The notes below the pieces were generated by a model. It did not search any database and had not been told where the DNA came from. It saw only the letters and a list, made by a program, of their open reading frames with translations. From the NCBI GenBank assembly GCA_946800325.1, contig OX326957.1:48840307-48904306 (forward strand): a stretch of 64,000 bases of DNA, given 5' to 3'. This DNA is from Luzula sylvatica. Lineage: Eukaryota > Streptophyta > Magnoliopsida > Poales > Juncaceae. The first letter of the stretch is position 1. Each line of letters starts with the position of its first letter. This document shows positions 21,489-34,100 of this stretch, in pieces. Position numbers and translations under genes: made by a program.

Positions 21489-24400
21489 CTCCCCCTTGAA
21501 TGTATTCGATTTCGTACGCATTAGAAAACATGCCTCGTTAAAACCTTACTAGGTAAAACTCAATGGGACCAAAATCCTAGTGAAGGAAAAAAAATACAAT
21601 ATTATTATCTTATATACGCATCATAATCTGTCTCATTAAAAACCTTGTTAGGAAAAACCCCATTGGAAAAACAACCATGATCAAGGACAAAAAGAGTGCA
21701 TTGCGTATTATTTCTCCCCCTCATGGATACAAATATTTCAAATCATATAAAGTTCAATATTTTGCACTAGCAGTTCAAAATTTTATTGCTAGTTATACAT
21801 AATTCTCCCAGGGAATTATTTAATATAGTTACAATATATAACAAAATATTTTTGTATCGAATATCTTTCATCTCAAATTCGTTAATTAAGTAATGTGTAT
21901 GTTTGGAACTCTTCAAGAATTTTAATAATCATAAATTAAATACACATTATCTACGAATTTGATCATTGATTTAGACATATAGAATTTCTTCAATATTAAA
22001 AATGATTATATCATATGTGCTCAGATCACTTTAATTCAAACAAAGATCTTTTCTATTTAATATAATATACTTCGTGCATACCTCTCGAGATTTTAAATAA
22101 TATGCTTCAGGCATTCTAAATCCTTCAGGGATTTTCATGAATATCATAACCTAATGATCATATGAATAATCTTTTATAATGTATGCATGATACATTCTGA
22201 GTCCTTCAGGGACATTCAAATGAATATAACTTTTCATTATCATTATAAGGTACATTTTTCCTAGACTGCAAATTCATAAATTTCACATCGTCATGTGAAT
22301 TTTGTTTTGGCTAATACTTTGATTTTGTCGATATTTTTCAATTGATTTAATATTAGATCCTCGTTTTCATTGATTATCACTTTTAAGTGCATATACAAAT
22401 TTCTCAATAACTATAGTTTTCTTACGGTTCTATATTTTTCTAGTAGAGACATGATTTTGAGATCTCATTATTTTCAACATATTCAATGTTGACAAGTATC
22501 TGAATTCATTCATTCATGTCATCTACTGATTAATCTTTCAATATCCTATCCAGAAGGACGTATTTTGTTAGAAGTATTAACAACTTCTATTATGCCAACC
22601 TTTTATCATGTTCTTTTTTATTTCGTTGATTTGTCTTGGGGGAACCGACGGGTCGACCACGCTTCGGCGTATATCAAACTTAAAATTACGCAAGAATATT
22701 ATTTTACAAATATGAGCATTTTACACTGGAAAATTCTTGCATCAAATCATTTATTTTGCAATTTGTTGCAAATAATTAATTGATGAACTCCTAGTTCATA
22801 TTTACTTTTTCGAGGATCTAATTTGAAGATGCATATAATTTCTTGCTTTTCCAATTTTATTTCTCTCCCCCTAATGTAAGCATGAGTAATTGATAATACC
22901 TAGTGAAGTTCTTCGAGACTTATACGGTATATTATATGTTGAACTGTTTTACTCATGGTTGACCATCTTAGTCATTTATTTTATTTCTCCTTCAATAATT
23001 TGTATATCTATAGTCAAATTTCTATCATGCTTCGAGCATGTTTTTATATTTTATTTGTTATAACAAATAACATATAGTCCTTCGGGAATACTATATTCAC
23101 AACATGCATATTTTGACTATTGTTACTTACTTAAACGTAAACTTCTTGTTCACATATATATTTTAAGCTTCTAGGTTAAGCATACTATTTGAACTTCTGG
23201 TTCATTTAAACAAAATGTAAAAGATATGAAATCATGGAGAATAAATCAACCCATTATATGTCGGACAATTTTGTTTAACACGTCCTTGTATGATATGTAG
23301 TGCTACTAGCTCATGTACTACACATCTAAAATTTCAATGAGTACTTTTAATCCCAGACCAATAAAAAATTATAATGGAAATTTGGGGGGTACTTGTAATA
23401 AATAGTTGGTTAATCTAACTATTATTGGGGCACGCATATCTTATGCTTAAACAATTAATCACAAAAACATCAAACTATTCTTATCAATAATAAACTTCTG
23501 GTTCAGCACTAATTTCATGTAATTATACATGCCACAAATTACTCTTCTAGAGTAATCAAAACATGACTCTTCGAGAGCCAGCAATCATATGCATTATTTC
23601 AAATATGTTTATATTTACTCTTCTAGAGTAATATAGATAATTACTCTTCCTAAGTAATCAAAACAATGAATCATCTAGTATCATATAGATAATTAATCTT
23701 CTAGAGTAAACAAAACAATGACTCTTCCAGAGTCACTAATCATACTCATAATTTCAAATATTGAAATATATACATGTCTATTTGTTTATTAAACAAATAA
23801 AATAACTACAAAACAAGTTTTCTATTAATGATTGTTTCAATCGACAAAGTTGTCGTCTTAGTTCTTTTTCATTCTCCTCTTAAAGAGGTTTGATAAATTA
23901 ATTAAAATCATATGTTGCACTACTTGTACAACCATTTCAATCCAGATCTTGAAATATACATTTTGAGATATCTTTATATTACATTTTGCCGGATCTTGTT
24001 TCTAATGTGATTTTCTTATTATAATCACCTTGATTTCAATTATATATTTGATCCTTTCAGCCAACATTCACTTCTGGGAATGACAAAAATCAATCGAACT
24101 TATATCTCAATTAAAACCACTTGTCGAAGAAGACAAGATAATATGAATTCAAGCATTTTTTAATTATCTTTTTAGCTTTGCTTCTACGGGAGCAAATAAA
24201 AAACATAACAAATAGACAATGATTGATATAGAATATCTTCAGATATTCTTTCTCCACGAAATATTCATTGAGATTCAATATTTAATATTTTGGAGTTAGA
24301 TTCAATTACTAACTCATAATACTAAAACTTCAAGTGCGTTTAATAAAAGATCAGTAGAATAAGATCCACAAAACAAAACAATAAAAATATGGCATATAGA

Positions 24401-25208
24401 TAAATCCTGAATAAATTATTTGAATAAATAAGAAATATTCGTTATTTTTATCTGGAATTTCGGATGAAACAAAAGACTTACATTGGCATTAAAGATTCGT
24501 TATTTAATAAAAAAAAATTCTCGTTCTAGGATTTTCATCCTTAGATGCAAATGGATACAACACTTCAAACGTGCTTTAAGAACCATTTAATGATCCTTTT
24601 GGGATATCAATTCAATTTTCGACATTCGCAACACGAATATGTGATTTATTCCTTTTCTAAGAATCATCAAATGCGTCGGGCAAATGTATTATATTTTTGA
24701 ACTTCTAGTTCATAAAATATTGAGTGGATATCAAAATAAGACAACAATATAATTTTTCATGTAAGATATGCTTAATTTCATTTTTATTTATCCATAATAA
24801 AATGAAATTTGTCTCATCACATTTACAATCAAGAAATTATTTTGTGAATAACTCTCATGTTAAAAATTCTAGTCAAAAGATTGAGGGTGATTCAAACCCA
24901 ACATAAATCTTGAACTTTCCTTGTGAATTCATCTTATTACGGTGTGATGATGCTATTAGTATACAACCGCACAACCAGAAATTCTAAACGGAAAATATTT
25001 GGTTCATGATCAAAAGATGATATGACCCCAAATGTTGTTGGTGATCTTGATTTCTTTAGCAGAGGTTGTGCTTTCAATTGAAATCTTTTGACAAGTGATT
25101 CTTCTAGATGTGTCTACATGAGGTTCTAATAAATGATTCTTCAGGATCGTTTCGTATGTGAACATGAGTTACATGATGTTAAATTTCTATTACAATTGTA
25201 AACATAAA

Positions 25209-26580
25209 CTAGGAGACTACCCGCGCTTCGCGGCGGTTTTGTTTCATTTGTTTTACCATACACATAATATATAGTTATGATTTTTCGGGATCAAATATAA
25301 GATTTTATGAAAATAAATATCATATTGATTAAGGAAGTTTGATGATGACAAAATTATTATATTATTTTTGAATATGACAAATTGCGAAATATTTATTTAG
25401 TATTAATGCAACACATACAAAAAAGAATAAATGTCACTATAAAATAATAAAACAACATGTGTGAACATAAACAAAAATCAAAATCATATGATATTTTAAA
25501 TTTTCATATCCAAAATTAAGAACAATAACATTGTACAAGTTTAAAAAAATTATTTGTGTCTGATAAATTTTATGTTTCATGTTTATTATTGAAAAATATT
25601 ATATAAGTTAAAGAAATTATTTGTGTTTAGTAAATAAATATCTTTCATTATTTTTATTTTTTAAAGATTAATATGAAACTGTTTTAAGTAAAAATACAAA
25701 TATAACATAATTGTTTTAAAAATAATAATAATAATAATTAGGATGTGCAATTTTTTTCAATTATATTTTTAAAAATAATAATAATTAGGATTACAAATCA
25801 TTAATGTAATTATATTTATTTTTATATTTTTTTTACATAATTATTTTCATAATTTTAAGTTAGAGAAAAATATTGAATAAATGATAACAACATACTTAGT
25901 AGTATGTGCAATTTTTTTCAATTATAGTTTTAAAAATAATAATAATTAGGCTTAGAATCCTTAATGTAATTAAATTTATTTTTATATCTTTTTTTACATA
26001 ATTGTTTTCATAAGTTAAAGTTAGAGAAAAATATTAAATATATGATAATATGGATCTCAAAATAAAGATACAATTCAAGCGAATATATTTCTTAATTTTT
26101 TTAAACTATATTAGGAAAATACTAACAATATTTGATGTATGTTTTGTAATATTATATATTAATTTACTAATGTTAGATATTTAAACTCTTCACATTCTAT
26201 TTGTATTCACAATTGATCATGTAACATATTGTGAAAAAATTCAAAATCAAATACAACTGGTCCAACATGAACCTAAAAAATAATATTTTGACACATCATC
26301 AGTGTAAGGTGATGTGGCCTTCTAAAGTTGCTTAAAACCATGTGTAAAATAAGAGACACATAAATATCTACAAATAAAACATAATCACACAAAATCAAAG
26401 GTTCATCTATGGTTCATATGTTGCCACAAATCCTAACCTAATGGTTGAAATAATTGTGGTGATGTGGCATGAGTTGTGATGAGGTGGCATGATGAGATTG
26501 CATAAAGATGGGTCCAAAATAAGGGGTTGGTAAATCATTAAAAATATAACATGTAAAATTTGTAATATTATCAAGACAGA
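25209..26580 (-). mobile_element. Non-autonomous Helitron H2 inside Copia E
   Basis: The minus-strand 3' end is CTAG (25209-25212) followed by T, with a GC hairpin (25219-25237, stem CCGCG/CGCGG). The sequence just inside (GGAGACTACCCGCGCTTCGC) is close to H1. The proposed 5' end is TCTGTCTTGATAATATTAC on the minus strand, preceded by A, so the element lies between A25208 and T26581. GATGTGGC words repeat near the 5' end. No Rep/helicase was seen. The 3' end is firm; the 5' end is a best guess. Confidence 0.6.
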
Positions 26581-26659
26581 TCCTTATTCCATTACGTGAA
26601 ATATTTTGTCATAAGAAAATTCTTTGTGCAACTAATTTTGAAAAAGTTTCGTGCTACGA

Positions 26660-26830
26660 CTTGATAATAAGCAAACATTAAGTCATCTTGATGAATCATC
26701 ACTCAATATCGAAATTGTTCACATGGTGGATCTACAGGTCCACAAATATCCACATGTATATATTTATTGAAATGTTGGGAGATTTAATTCCAACATCATT
26801 TTGCATGGCCTAGTAATCAATTTGCTTTGA
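26660..26830 (-). pseudogene. Copia E integrase remnant
   Basis: The minus strand holds fragments reading like the start of a Copia integrase core (VDICGPVDPPC-type words around 26724-26752) and upstream GAG-pre-integrase words. Frames are broken. It supports the Copia class and orientation of element E. Confidence 0.45.
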
Positions 26831-27785
26831 TAACCTCTACAAATAAATCCAATATTTTTTAGGATCTTACGGTTCATCATTGATGACCAATTCCTTTTTT
26901 TTTCATATGATAGCACAATATATCATGTAAAATGATAATAAATTCGAGTAAATAAACTTCAGGTTTATTATCAAATATGTCTCAAATGTACTAATCCGTG
27001 AATAGTACAAATTAGTTTAAACAAACCGATAATTTTCTAATAAATATTACTTCTTTTAAATATTACTCAAAATGCATAAATATTGAAGATTCATCTTGAC
27101 ATGATATTCATTTCAGCGGATATCATTATAATAATCATAAACTTGCGGGAACATAAATATATTATTTGTAACTCATTTTGTTCCTTTTTGTGGGCATATA
27201 TACACTCTTCGGGAGTTTTCATTAAATTCAAGCTATGACGATTGGTGTTTTTTTTTTTGTCTTATTCATAATATAATAAGAGAAATAAATACCGTTTTGC
27301 AATATGGTATGTGTAATACTGCTATCAAGTATGATATGTGTATTATCATCATTGGTGTTCCCTTTTTTCATTAAATTGCATTTTTGCAATATGATTTCCT
27401 TTTATCTTTTCTTGAGTTGATGCTTTGTTTTTCATTTTTATGGTGTCTCCGAGACCCGTGGCCTCTAAATGGATTTATGTATCAAGAACTCATGGTAAAT
27501 TGTTTGTGGATGATATGTCCAAGACAATAAATTCTAGCTTTGCTAGATTTGTCATAATACAAATTTTGTTTGTATTAGAAGGAAAAGTAAACAAACATTG
27601 TATGTATCTTCATTTGCAAGAGAAAGGAAGAACAATATAAATTTTGTTTGTAACAGAAGAAAAGAAGAACAATACAAACTTTGTTTGTAACTTCGTTTGT
27701 AAGAGAAGAAAGAAAAAACAATAAATACTCTTACCTTCACCAAAAATCTCGAGATTCAAGATAATAGAGCTTCGTGCTGATAACG

Positions 27786-28077
27786 TGTTGTAAAAGAAGC
27801 AAAAAAACTCAAGAAGCAATAGTTAAGAGAAGAGAAAAAATATTCAAGAGATGAAGGGATGGGAACAATGATTGTTTCTTCTTTCTCTCATTTCAATTCA
27901 TTTCAATCTCATTACAAAGGAGGTATTTATTGGCTAAATCATCCCTACATAACACACAACACCTTTATAATACATCCACACTTAACACACAACACACAAC
28001 ATCATTCACAAACAACACACAACATCATTCATACATAACACAAAACACACATTCATAATACATTCACTTTCATAATA
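27786..28077 (-). repeat. Copia E, right (5') LTR
   Basis: 292 bp, partner of 21209-21488. The primer-binding region lies immediately to the left at about 27768-27785. Confidence 0.9.
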
Positions 28078-28129
28078 ATACTTATCTTTTTATTAAGCAA
28101 TAATAAAATTTTGAGTAGTGATCTACACC

Positions 28130-28360
28130 CTCTAGTACTCTCCCCCCACCATCCTTGATGACGTGGATATGGTTTAACACCTTCAAAATTATCACGCAAA
28201 AACATAGTTTAATATCTTAATTTATGATTTAATTATCTTAATTTATGATTGAACATACAATTAAGATGTTAAATCATTAATTAAAGTATTAATTTTAAAG
28301 GTGTTAAAACAATATACACGTCATCAAGGATTGGGGGGTAGAGGTGGGGGTATGTCCAAC
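28130..28360. repeat. Inverted-repeat MITE
   Basis: The left arm CCATCCTTGATGACGTG (about 28151) recurs inverted as CACGTCATCAAGGATTGG (about 28318). Inner words AACACCTTCAAAATTA also pair. From 28361 to 28997 the DNA is mostly ATAAATAT low-complexity sequence plus the 3' flank of gene B. Confidence 0.65.
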
Positions 28361-28997
28361 ATTTTCCCAAAATTTTATAACCTGATAGTACCATTTGTAG
28401 TAAAATGATATATTGTATTGGAATTTCTCATTTTGTGCACTCCAAAAGTATATATGTTTTAAATATGATGTATACAAACATAATTACTTGTATTTATTAT
28501 TTAAATATTGGAAAGTGTATATAAATATCCAAAAAAAAAAATACAAATATCCAAAAAATATATAATATGCAAAATAATATATAAATATAAAATAATCAAA
28601 ACATTATATAATTCCGAAAAATATATAATATAAAAAAACATATATAAATATTCAAAATAATATAAAATCAAATAATATATAAATATGAAATTCAAATTCA
28701 AAATATATAAATATCTAAAACAATTTTTTTATAGAGAAATATATGCAAGAGTATTTTATAAGGCCAAACACTATGATAGTTGCAGGAAACTCATAGTTGC
28801 TGGAAACTAATATATGCATATCTGGAAACTATGATAGCAGGAACATGCAAAAACTATAGGTGTAGGATGTTTAAAAGGTGTTCGATCAAAATCATAAAGA
28901 AAAAAAGAACCCCAATTTGGAAGCCAACAATATATTTCCGACAAATCTCATTTATCTGAATTTTGACACCTCCTGGATTGGAAACATACTACAATGT

Positions 28998-30242
28998 TTA
29001 CACACCCTCCAATAATGGTTTGATGGTTGCCCAGACCATGCTCACAAGATTAGGGCGGAATTTTCTTCTAAAATTAGCACATCTCAAACCAAGTTTTGCC
29101 AGAATTTGTGCTTGTTCAAAAGGCCACTCTCCCGCCGAGGTATCAACTAACGACTGCAAATTATCCCCCTCCAATGCTTCTTCCACTACCAGGGCAATCC
29201 CCAAGGCTGGTCTCCCAGTAATGAGACGTAAAATGATAATACCGAAGGCATAAATATCAGATTGTGGCGTTAGTTTACCCGTAATACAAAACTCAGGGTC
29301 CATGTATGCAAACGTGCCTTTAGGCTGGGTTAAATAGAAAATGGTTGTTGTTCTTGCATGGAACTGCTCGACGAGGCGGGAGTTGCAAAAGTTGCTTAGT
29401 TTACATACTAAGTTGGCATCTAGAAGAATGTTACTAGGCTTGAGGTCCCCATGGATCACGAGGCGTGGATTAGTCGAGTGAAGAAACATTAGAGCAGAAC
29501 AAATTTCACCAATGATCCTTGTACGGCTCTGCCATTGAAGGGGCACAGTGTTGTTTGTGCAAGCCAAACGGTCTTCGAGGCTCCCATTCGGTAAGTGCTC
29601 ATAGATTAGGCACCGTGGCACCAAGCACACTCCAAAGAGAATAATGAGGTGGGGGTGTTTTATTGTACTAAGAATAGCTACCTGTAATGAATTGGAAACC
29701 ACAATAAATGCCTTTGTAACTTGACATTTCAAAAGAATTTTAAGACTGCATTGAATTGAACAAAAAATTAAAGAAAAAAGAGGCACCTCTTGTTCAAACT
29801 CTGATTGGCCTCGTTCGCTTGGGGAACGTATTATCTTTATAGCCACTGCAGTTTCAAGAAGAAAACCTTTATAAACAGCTCCAAATCCACCTTCTCCAAT
29901 CTTCAGAGAATCACTGAAATTCTGAGTTGCTGCCACCAGCTCTTGAAAGGAAAACTCAGTAATTGGCGAAACACTGCTAGCTTCCTCCCTCTCTTTCGTT
30001 AGTTTTTCGACCTCTTCAACTTCAACTTCAACTTGAGGGGCACCTTCAGAAGAAGAAGCTGGTTGTACGACTTCATGCTTCTTCCGCCTGGAGAATTTTC
30101 CATCATGTTGTTGTCTTTCAAGTATTTTCATCTTTTGTCTGAGTTCTTCGATCTGCTCTTCAATAAGATCTTTCTCGTGCTTCTCTGTCACAAGAATTTT
30201 CTCAATTTCCTCCTTCCACTTCGTCACCTTTAACTTGGAAAC
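28998..30242 (-). CDS. Gene B, coiled coil plus kinase domain 2 (predicted pseudokinase)
   Basis: Exons 30242-29787 and 29681-28998 (TAA). The 105-bp intron between them has no stop and keeps frame, so the region also reads as one 417-codon frame. The acceptor is CTGAAG before GTTTCCAAG; there is no ATG near the start. Order: coiled coil (KWKEEIEKILVTEKHEKD..), acidic linker, then a kinase with [19 protein letters not shown] loop and VAIK lysine, and [12 protein letters not shown]. The DFG motif is changed to NFC (KLSNFCNSR): the metal-binding Asp is Asn and the Gly is Cys. KGTFAYMDPEF is kept. Loss of the DFG aspartate with the rest of the fold intact suggests a pseudokinase rather than decay. 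It is proposed as the last two exons of gene B, separated from kinase 1 by Copia D. Confidence 0.8.
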   Translation of the reverse strand, partial: VSKLKVTKWKEEIEKILVTEKHEKDLIEEQIEELRQKMKILERQQHDGKFSRRKKHEVVQPASSSEGAPQVEVEVEEVEKLTKEREEASSVSPITEFSFQELVAATQNFSDSLKIGEGGFGAVYKGFLLETAVAIKIIRSPSERGQSEFEQEVPLFSLIFCSIQCSLKILLKCQVTKAFIVVSNSLQVAILSTIKHPHLIILFGVCLVPRCLIYEHLPNGSLEDRLACTNNTVPLQWQSRTRIIGEICSALMFLHSTNPRLVIHGDLKPSNILLDANLVCKLSNFCNSRLVEQFHARTTTIFYLTQPKGTFAYMDPEFCITGKLTPQSDIYAFGIIILRLITGRPALGIALVVEEALEGDNLQSLVDTSAGEWPFEQAQILAKLGLRCANFRRKFRPNLVSMVWATIKPLLEGV

Positions 30243-30658
30243 CTTCAGCAAAATTCAGAGGAAATGAGCATAAAACTTAATTGAAGGGATCCCATGGATA
30301 TATAAATTCAAAATTATTTTCGTATGCAGATGGCCGCATCTGAGGGATCTATCTACGCCACGAAATACTTCATTTTCTTTTTAGAATATAGTCAAAATAT
30401 CATCTAGTCGAAACATGATTTCATTTTATAATTCAAACTTCGAAATTCAAGTAAAAACTAAAATCCATACTAAAATCTAATACAAAAAATGGGATTTGAT
30501 GGACTAACCATGGGATTTGATGGACTAACCATGGATATATAAACATGATTTCATTTTATAATCTGTTACGAGACGTGTTTTGGACTGTTTTTTAACCCAG
30601 ATTTATGGGCCGGCCCAAACTAAATTAAAAAACAAAATTAATGTTTAACTATAGGAAC
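30243..30658. other. Intron sequence of gene B left of Copia D
   Basis: AT-rich. It holds a duplicated phrase (ATGGGATTTGATGGACTAACC, about 30489-30531) and a repeated AACATGATTTCATTTTATAAT phrase (30411 and 30542). No gene seen. Confidence 0.5.
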
Positions 30659-31032
30659 TATTAAATTTAATGCTTTATAAATTAATTAATAATAATATAT
30701 TTAATTAATGGGCAGGATAATTAGGATAATTATTAGAAGTGTCTAGATTAATTAAGGGGGATGCATCTTGTAATAAATAGGTGTCTATTCAAATAGAAGT
30801 ATCTAAAATTTATATAGATAGGATGTATGATTGAAAGGGTGTGTGTAAGGGGGATGAATAAGGTTCCTATATAAACCAATGTAATCCGTGAATTTAGATA
30901 GAGAAAATAATTATAATTTTTTTATCCAACTCTCTCTCTCTCATGTGCGTGATTAAAAAAGGGCATAAACTTTTGTCCATTTTTCTCTCTCCTTGTGATC
31001 CCCTTTCTTCCTACTTCAATTAAAGTCCAACA
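30659..31032 (+). repeat. Copia D, 5' LTR
   Basis: 374 bp; TATATAAACC at about 30870 may be its promoter TATA box and CTCTCTCTCTCTC follows. Confidence 0.92.
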
Positions 31033-31170
31033 AATTGGCATCAGAGCGAGGTTATTCGCGAGTGTGCGCGAGTAGAGTTACGGTTATTCGCGAGTGTGCG
31101 CGAAAAGAGTTTCGATTAGTCGCGGGTGTGCGCGATAAGATTTCAACGAAGTTTGGAGAAGGAGAAAGCC

Positions 31171-34100
31171 ATGACAAACCAAGGCGGTGTTTTCGGGCTC
31201 CCACAAGTTTCGCAACTTATTTTCGATGGCGAAAATTACGATTATTGGAGTATTAAAATGAAGATTCTTTTGATCGCGCAAGATCTATGGGAAATAGTAG
31301 AAGAAGGAGTGGACACGGCGAAAGAAGGAGAAACCGCCGATGCGTTGAAAACAAATAAGAAGAAAGACGCAAAAGCCTTATACTTGATACAACAAGTAAT
31401 TTCGGATAAATTATTTCCAAGAATAATTGGCGCTAAAACTTCGAAGGAAGCGTGGGAGATTTTGCAACGAGAATTTCAAGGAAACGAAAAAGTGAGGACG
31501 GTTAAACTCTTGACGCTCAAGAGGGAATTCCAAAACTTGAAGATGAAGGAAAACGATACGCTCAAAGATTTCTTCTCCAATATTTTGGAATTGGTTAACC
31601 AAATAAAAGGTTTTGGCGACGAATTGACCGATAAATCGGTTTGCGAAAAAATACTTATTAGCCTTTCTTCCAAATACAACAACATGGCGTCTATTATCGA
31701 AGAAACCAAAGACCTAGCGACTCTTAGTGTGCACGACTTGATGGGTTCTTTAGAGAGGCACGAACAACGATTAAATCGAGATACCGAGCAATATTTGGAG
31801 AGTGCGTTCCAATCAAAAACTGCCGTAACCGAATCATCAAACCAAAATTCGTTCAAGGAAGAATCATTTCGTGGTGGTCGAAACGGTAGAGGTCGTGGTC
31901 GAGGAGGATTTGGAAGAGGAGGAGGTAGAAGCAATTACCAAAATAACCAAGAGCGATGGTGTGGTGTGTGCAAAAGTTCGACTCATGCCGAGAAAGATTG
32001 TTATAACAAAGGGAAGATTCAATGCTACAATTGCAAGAAGTTCGGTCATATGAAAAAAGATTGCCGAGTTAAAGCAAATGAACAAGCCAATTATACCGAA
32101 GAGAAAATCGACAACGAAAATATTTTCTACGCGTGTCAAGCGGCCTTTGAGAAGAAGAATGATGTGTGGTACGTCGATAGTGGGTGTAGCAACCATATGA
32201 CCGGAATCGAATCGGTCTTTAGCGAAATCGACAAGACGGCGACTACTCAAATTACCATGGGAAATGGTGCGATTGTTCGATCTAAAGGAAAAGGAACGAT
32301 TGCAATTGAGTCGAAGAAAGGTCGAATGTTCATTCGAGATGTGTTGTTTGTTCCGGAGTTGGCGCAAAATTTATTGAGTGTTGGGCAATTGGTTGAGAAT
32401 GGACACACGGTTCATTTCGAAGGCGATTCTTGCAGAATTTTTGAGAAGGCGAAAAACGGATGTCAAGTAATAGCGAATATTAAAATGGAGAAAAATCAAA
32501 ATTTTTCTCTCACTCTAAAAGCATCGAAACTTGTCGCTTTGGCAGCCGGTGCGGAAGATGTGTCGTGGTTGTGGCATAAAAGGCTCGGCCATGTGAATTT
32601 TGGGAGTTTGAAATTCTTGAGTAAGAAAAATATGGTCTACGGTTTACCGAATATTGAAGAGAAGGATGATGTGTGTGAGGCGTGTGCTCTCGGTAAAATA
32701 CATCGAGAATCATTTCCGAAAGAAAATGCATGGAGAGAGACACAACCGTTGGAGCTAGTGCATACCGATGTTTGTGGTCCGATGAAGACACCTTCCCAAG
32801 GCGGTAACCGATATTTCATTATCTTCATAGACGATTACTCGAGGATGTGTTGGATTTATTTCATTAAACAAAAATCCGACGCGTTTTCTATCTTCAAGAA
32901 GTTTCAAAGAATGGTTGAGAGGCAAAGCGGATGCTTCATCAAGAAATTACGAAGTGATCGAGGCGGCGAATACAACTCTAAAGAGTTCGATAAATTTTGT
33001 GAAGATATTGGCTTAGAGAGACAATTGACGGTTGGGTATACACCCGAGCAAAATGGTGTTGCCGAAAGGAAGAATCGGACAATCGTTGAGATGTCACGAG
33101 CGATGTTGAATGAGAAGGGCCTTCCGACTAATTTTTGGGCCGAGGCAGCGAGTACCTCGGTTTATTTGTTAAATCGATGTCCGACAAAAGCGGTGAAAGA
33201 TAAAACGCCGTTTGAATTATGGTCCGGTGGAAGAAAACCATCGGTCAATCACTTGCGAATTTTCGGATCTATTTGCTACGTGCATGTTCCGAAAGAGATG
33301 AGACACAAGCTTGAAGAAAAAGGAGAAAAGTGTGTCTTCGTGGGTTATAGCTCACAATCAAAGGGTTATAGACTCTTTAGTTTGAAAAGAAATAAAATAA
33401 TAACGAGTCGCGATGTGATTTTCAATGAAAATGATAAGTGGAATTTGAAGGGAAAAGGAGTTGACGATGTCTCGGTTGTAGTAGAAGAAAAACAACCCGA
33501 GCCGCGAGTTGAGAAAAATAATGATGAAGACGAAAGCGAAGAAGAAGAAGATATACCGCGGTCTCCTCCAACAAATATCGCGTCGAGTTCCTCCACACGA
33601 AAACCAACGCCGGTAAAAATGAGAAGATTGAGTGAAATCTATATGAATTGTAATTTTTGTGTAGTAGAGCCGACATGTTTCGAGCAAGCGGTTCAAGAAG
33701 AAGTATGGAGAAAAGCGATGGAAGAAGAAATAAAGATGATCGAGAAAAACGAGACTTGGGAGTTAGTCGAGAAACCGAACGAGAAAGGTGTAATCGGTTT
33801 AAAGTGGATCTATAAGACGAAAACGAATCCGGATGGATCGGTTCAAAAATACAAGGCGAGATTAGTTGCTAAAGGATACTCGCAGAAACCCGGTACCGAC
33901 TACCAAGAGACGTTTGCGCCGGTGGCAAGACACGAGACGATTCGGTTGTTGATTGCATTGGCGGCGCATAAAGGTTGGAAGTTATACCAACTTGATGTAA
34001 AATCTGCTTTTCTAAATGGCGTATTAAAAGAAGAGGTCTACGTGGAGCAACCGCAAGGGTTTGTGGTTGACGAAGACGACAACAAGGTGTACAAATTGAA

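Larger units (their letters stand above)
21209..28077 (-). mobile_element. Copia-type LTR retrotransposon E, old and degenerate
   Basis: Direct LTRs 21209-21488 and 27786-28077 start TGTTGTAAAAG and end CATAATA. They are flanked by the 5-bp duplication ATACT (21204-21208 and 28078-28082). A minus-strand primer-binding region (ACGTTATCAGCACGA) lies left of the right LTR, and a polypurine tract (CAAGGGGGAG on the minus strand) right of the left LTR. Gene C keeps the empty site (TTTAATACTTATC at about 61307). The interior is AT-rich with no long frame, only short remnants, and contains Helitron H2. Confidence 0.9.

Noticed and set aside
27425..27819. Small frames near the right end of Copia E
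   Set aside because: Short, low-complexity Phe/Ser/Leu runs within degenerate retrotransposon DNA.
28501..28701. 66-codon Tyr/Ile-rich minus frame
   Set aside because: Translation of ATAAATAT low-complexity sequence.
31476..33696. Minus-strand frames across Copia D
   Set aside because: Antisense shadows of an open gag-pol frame.
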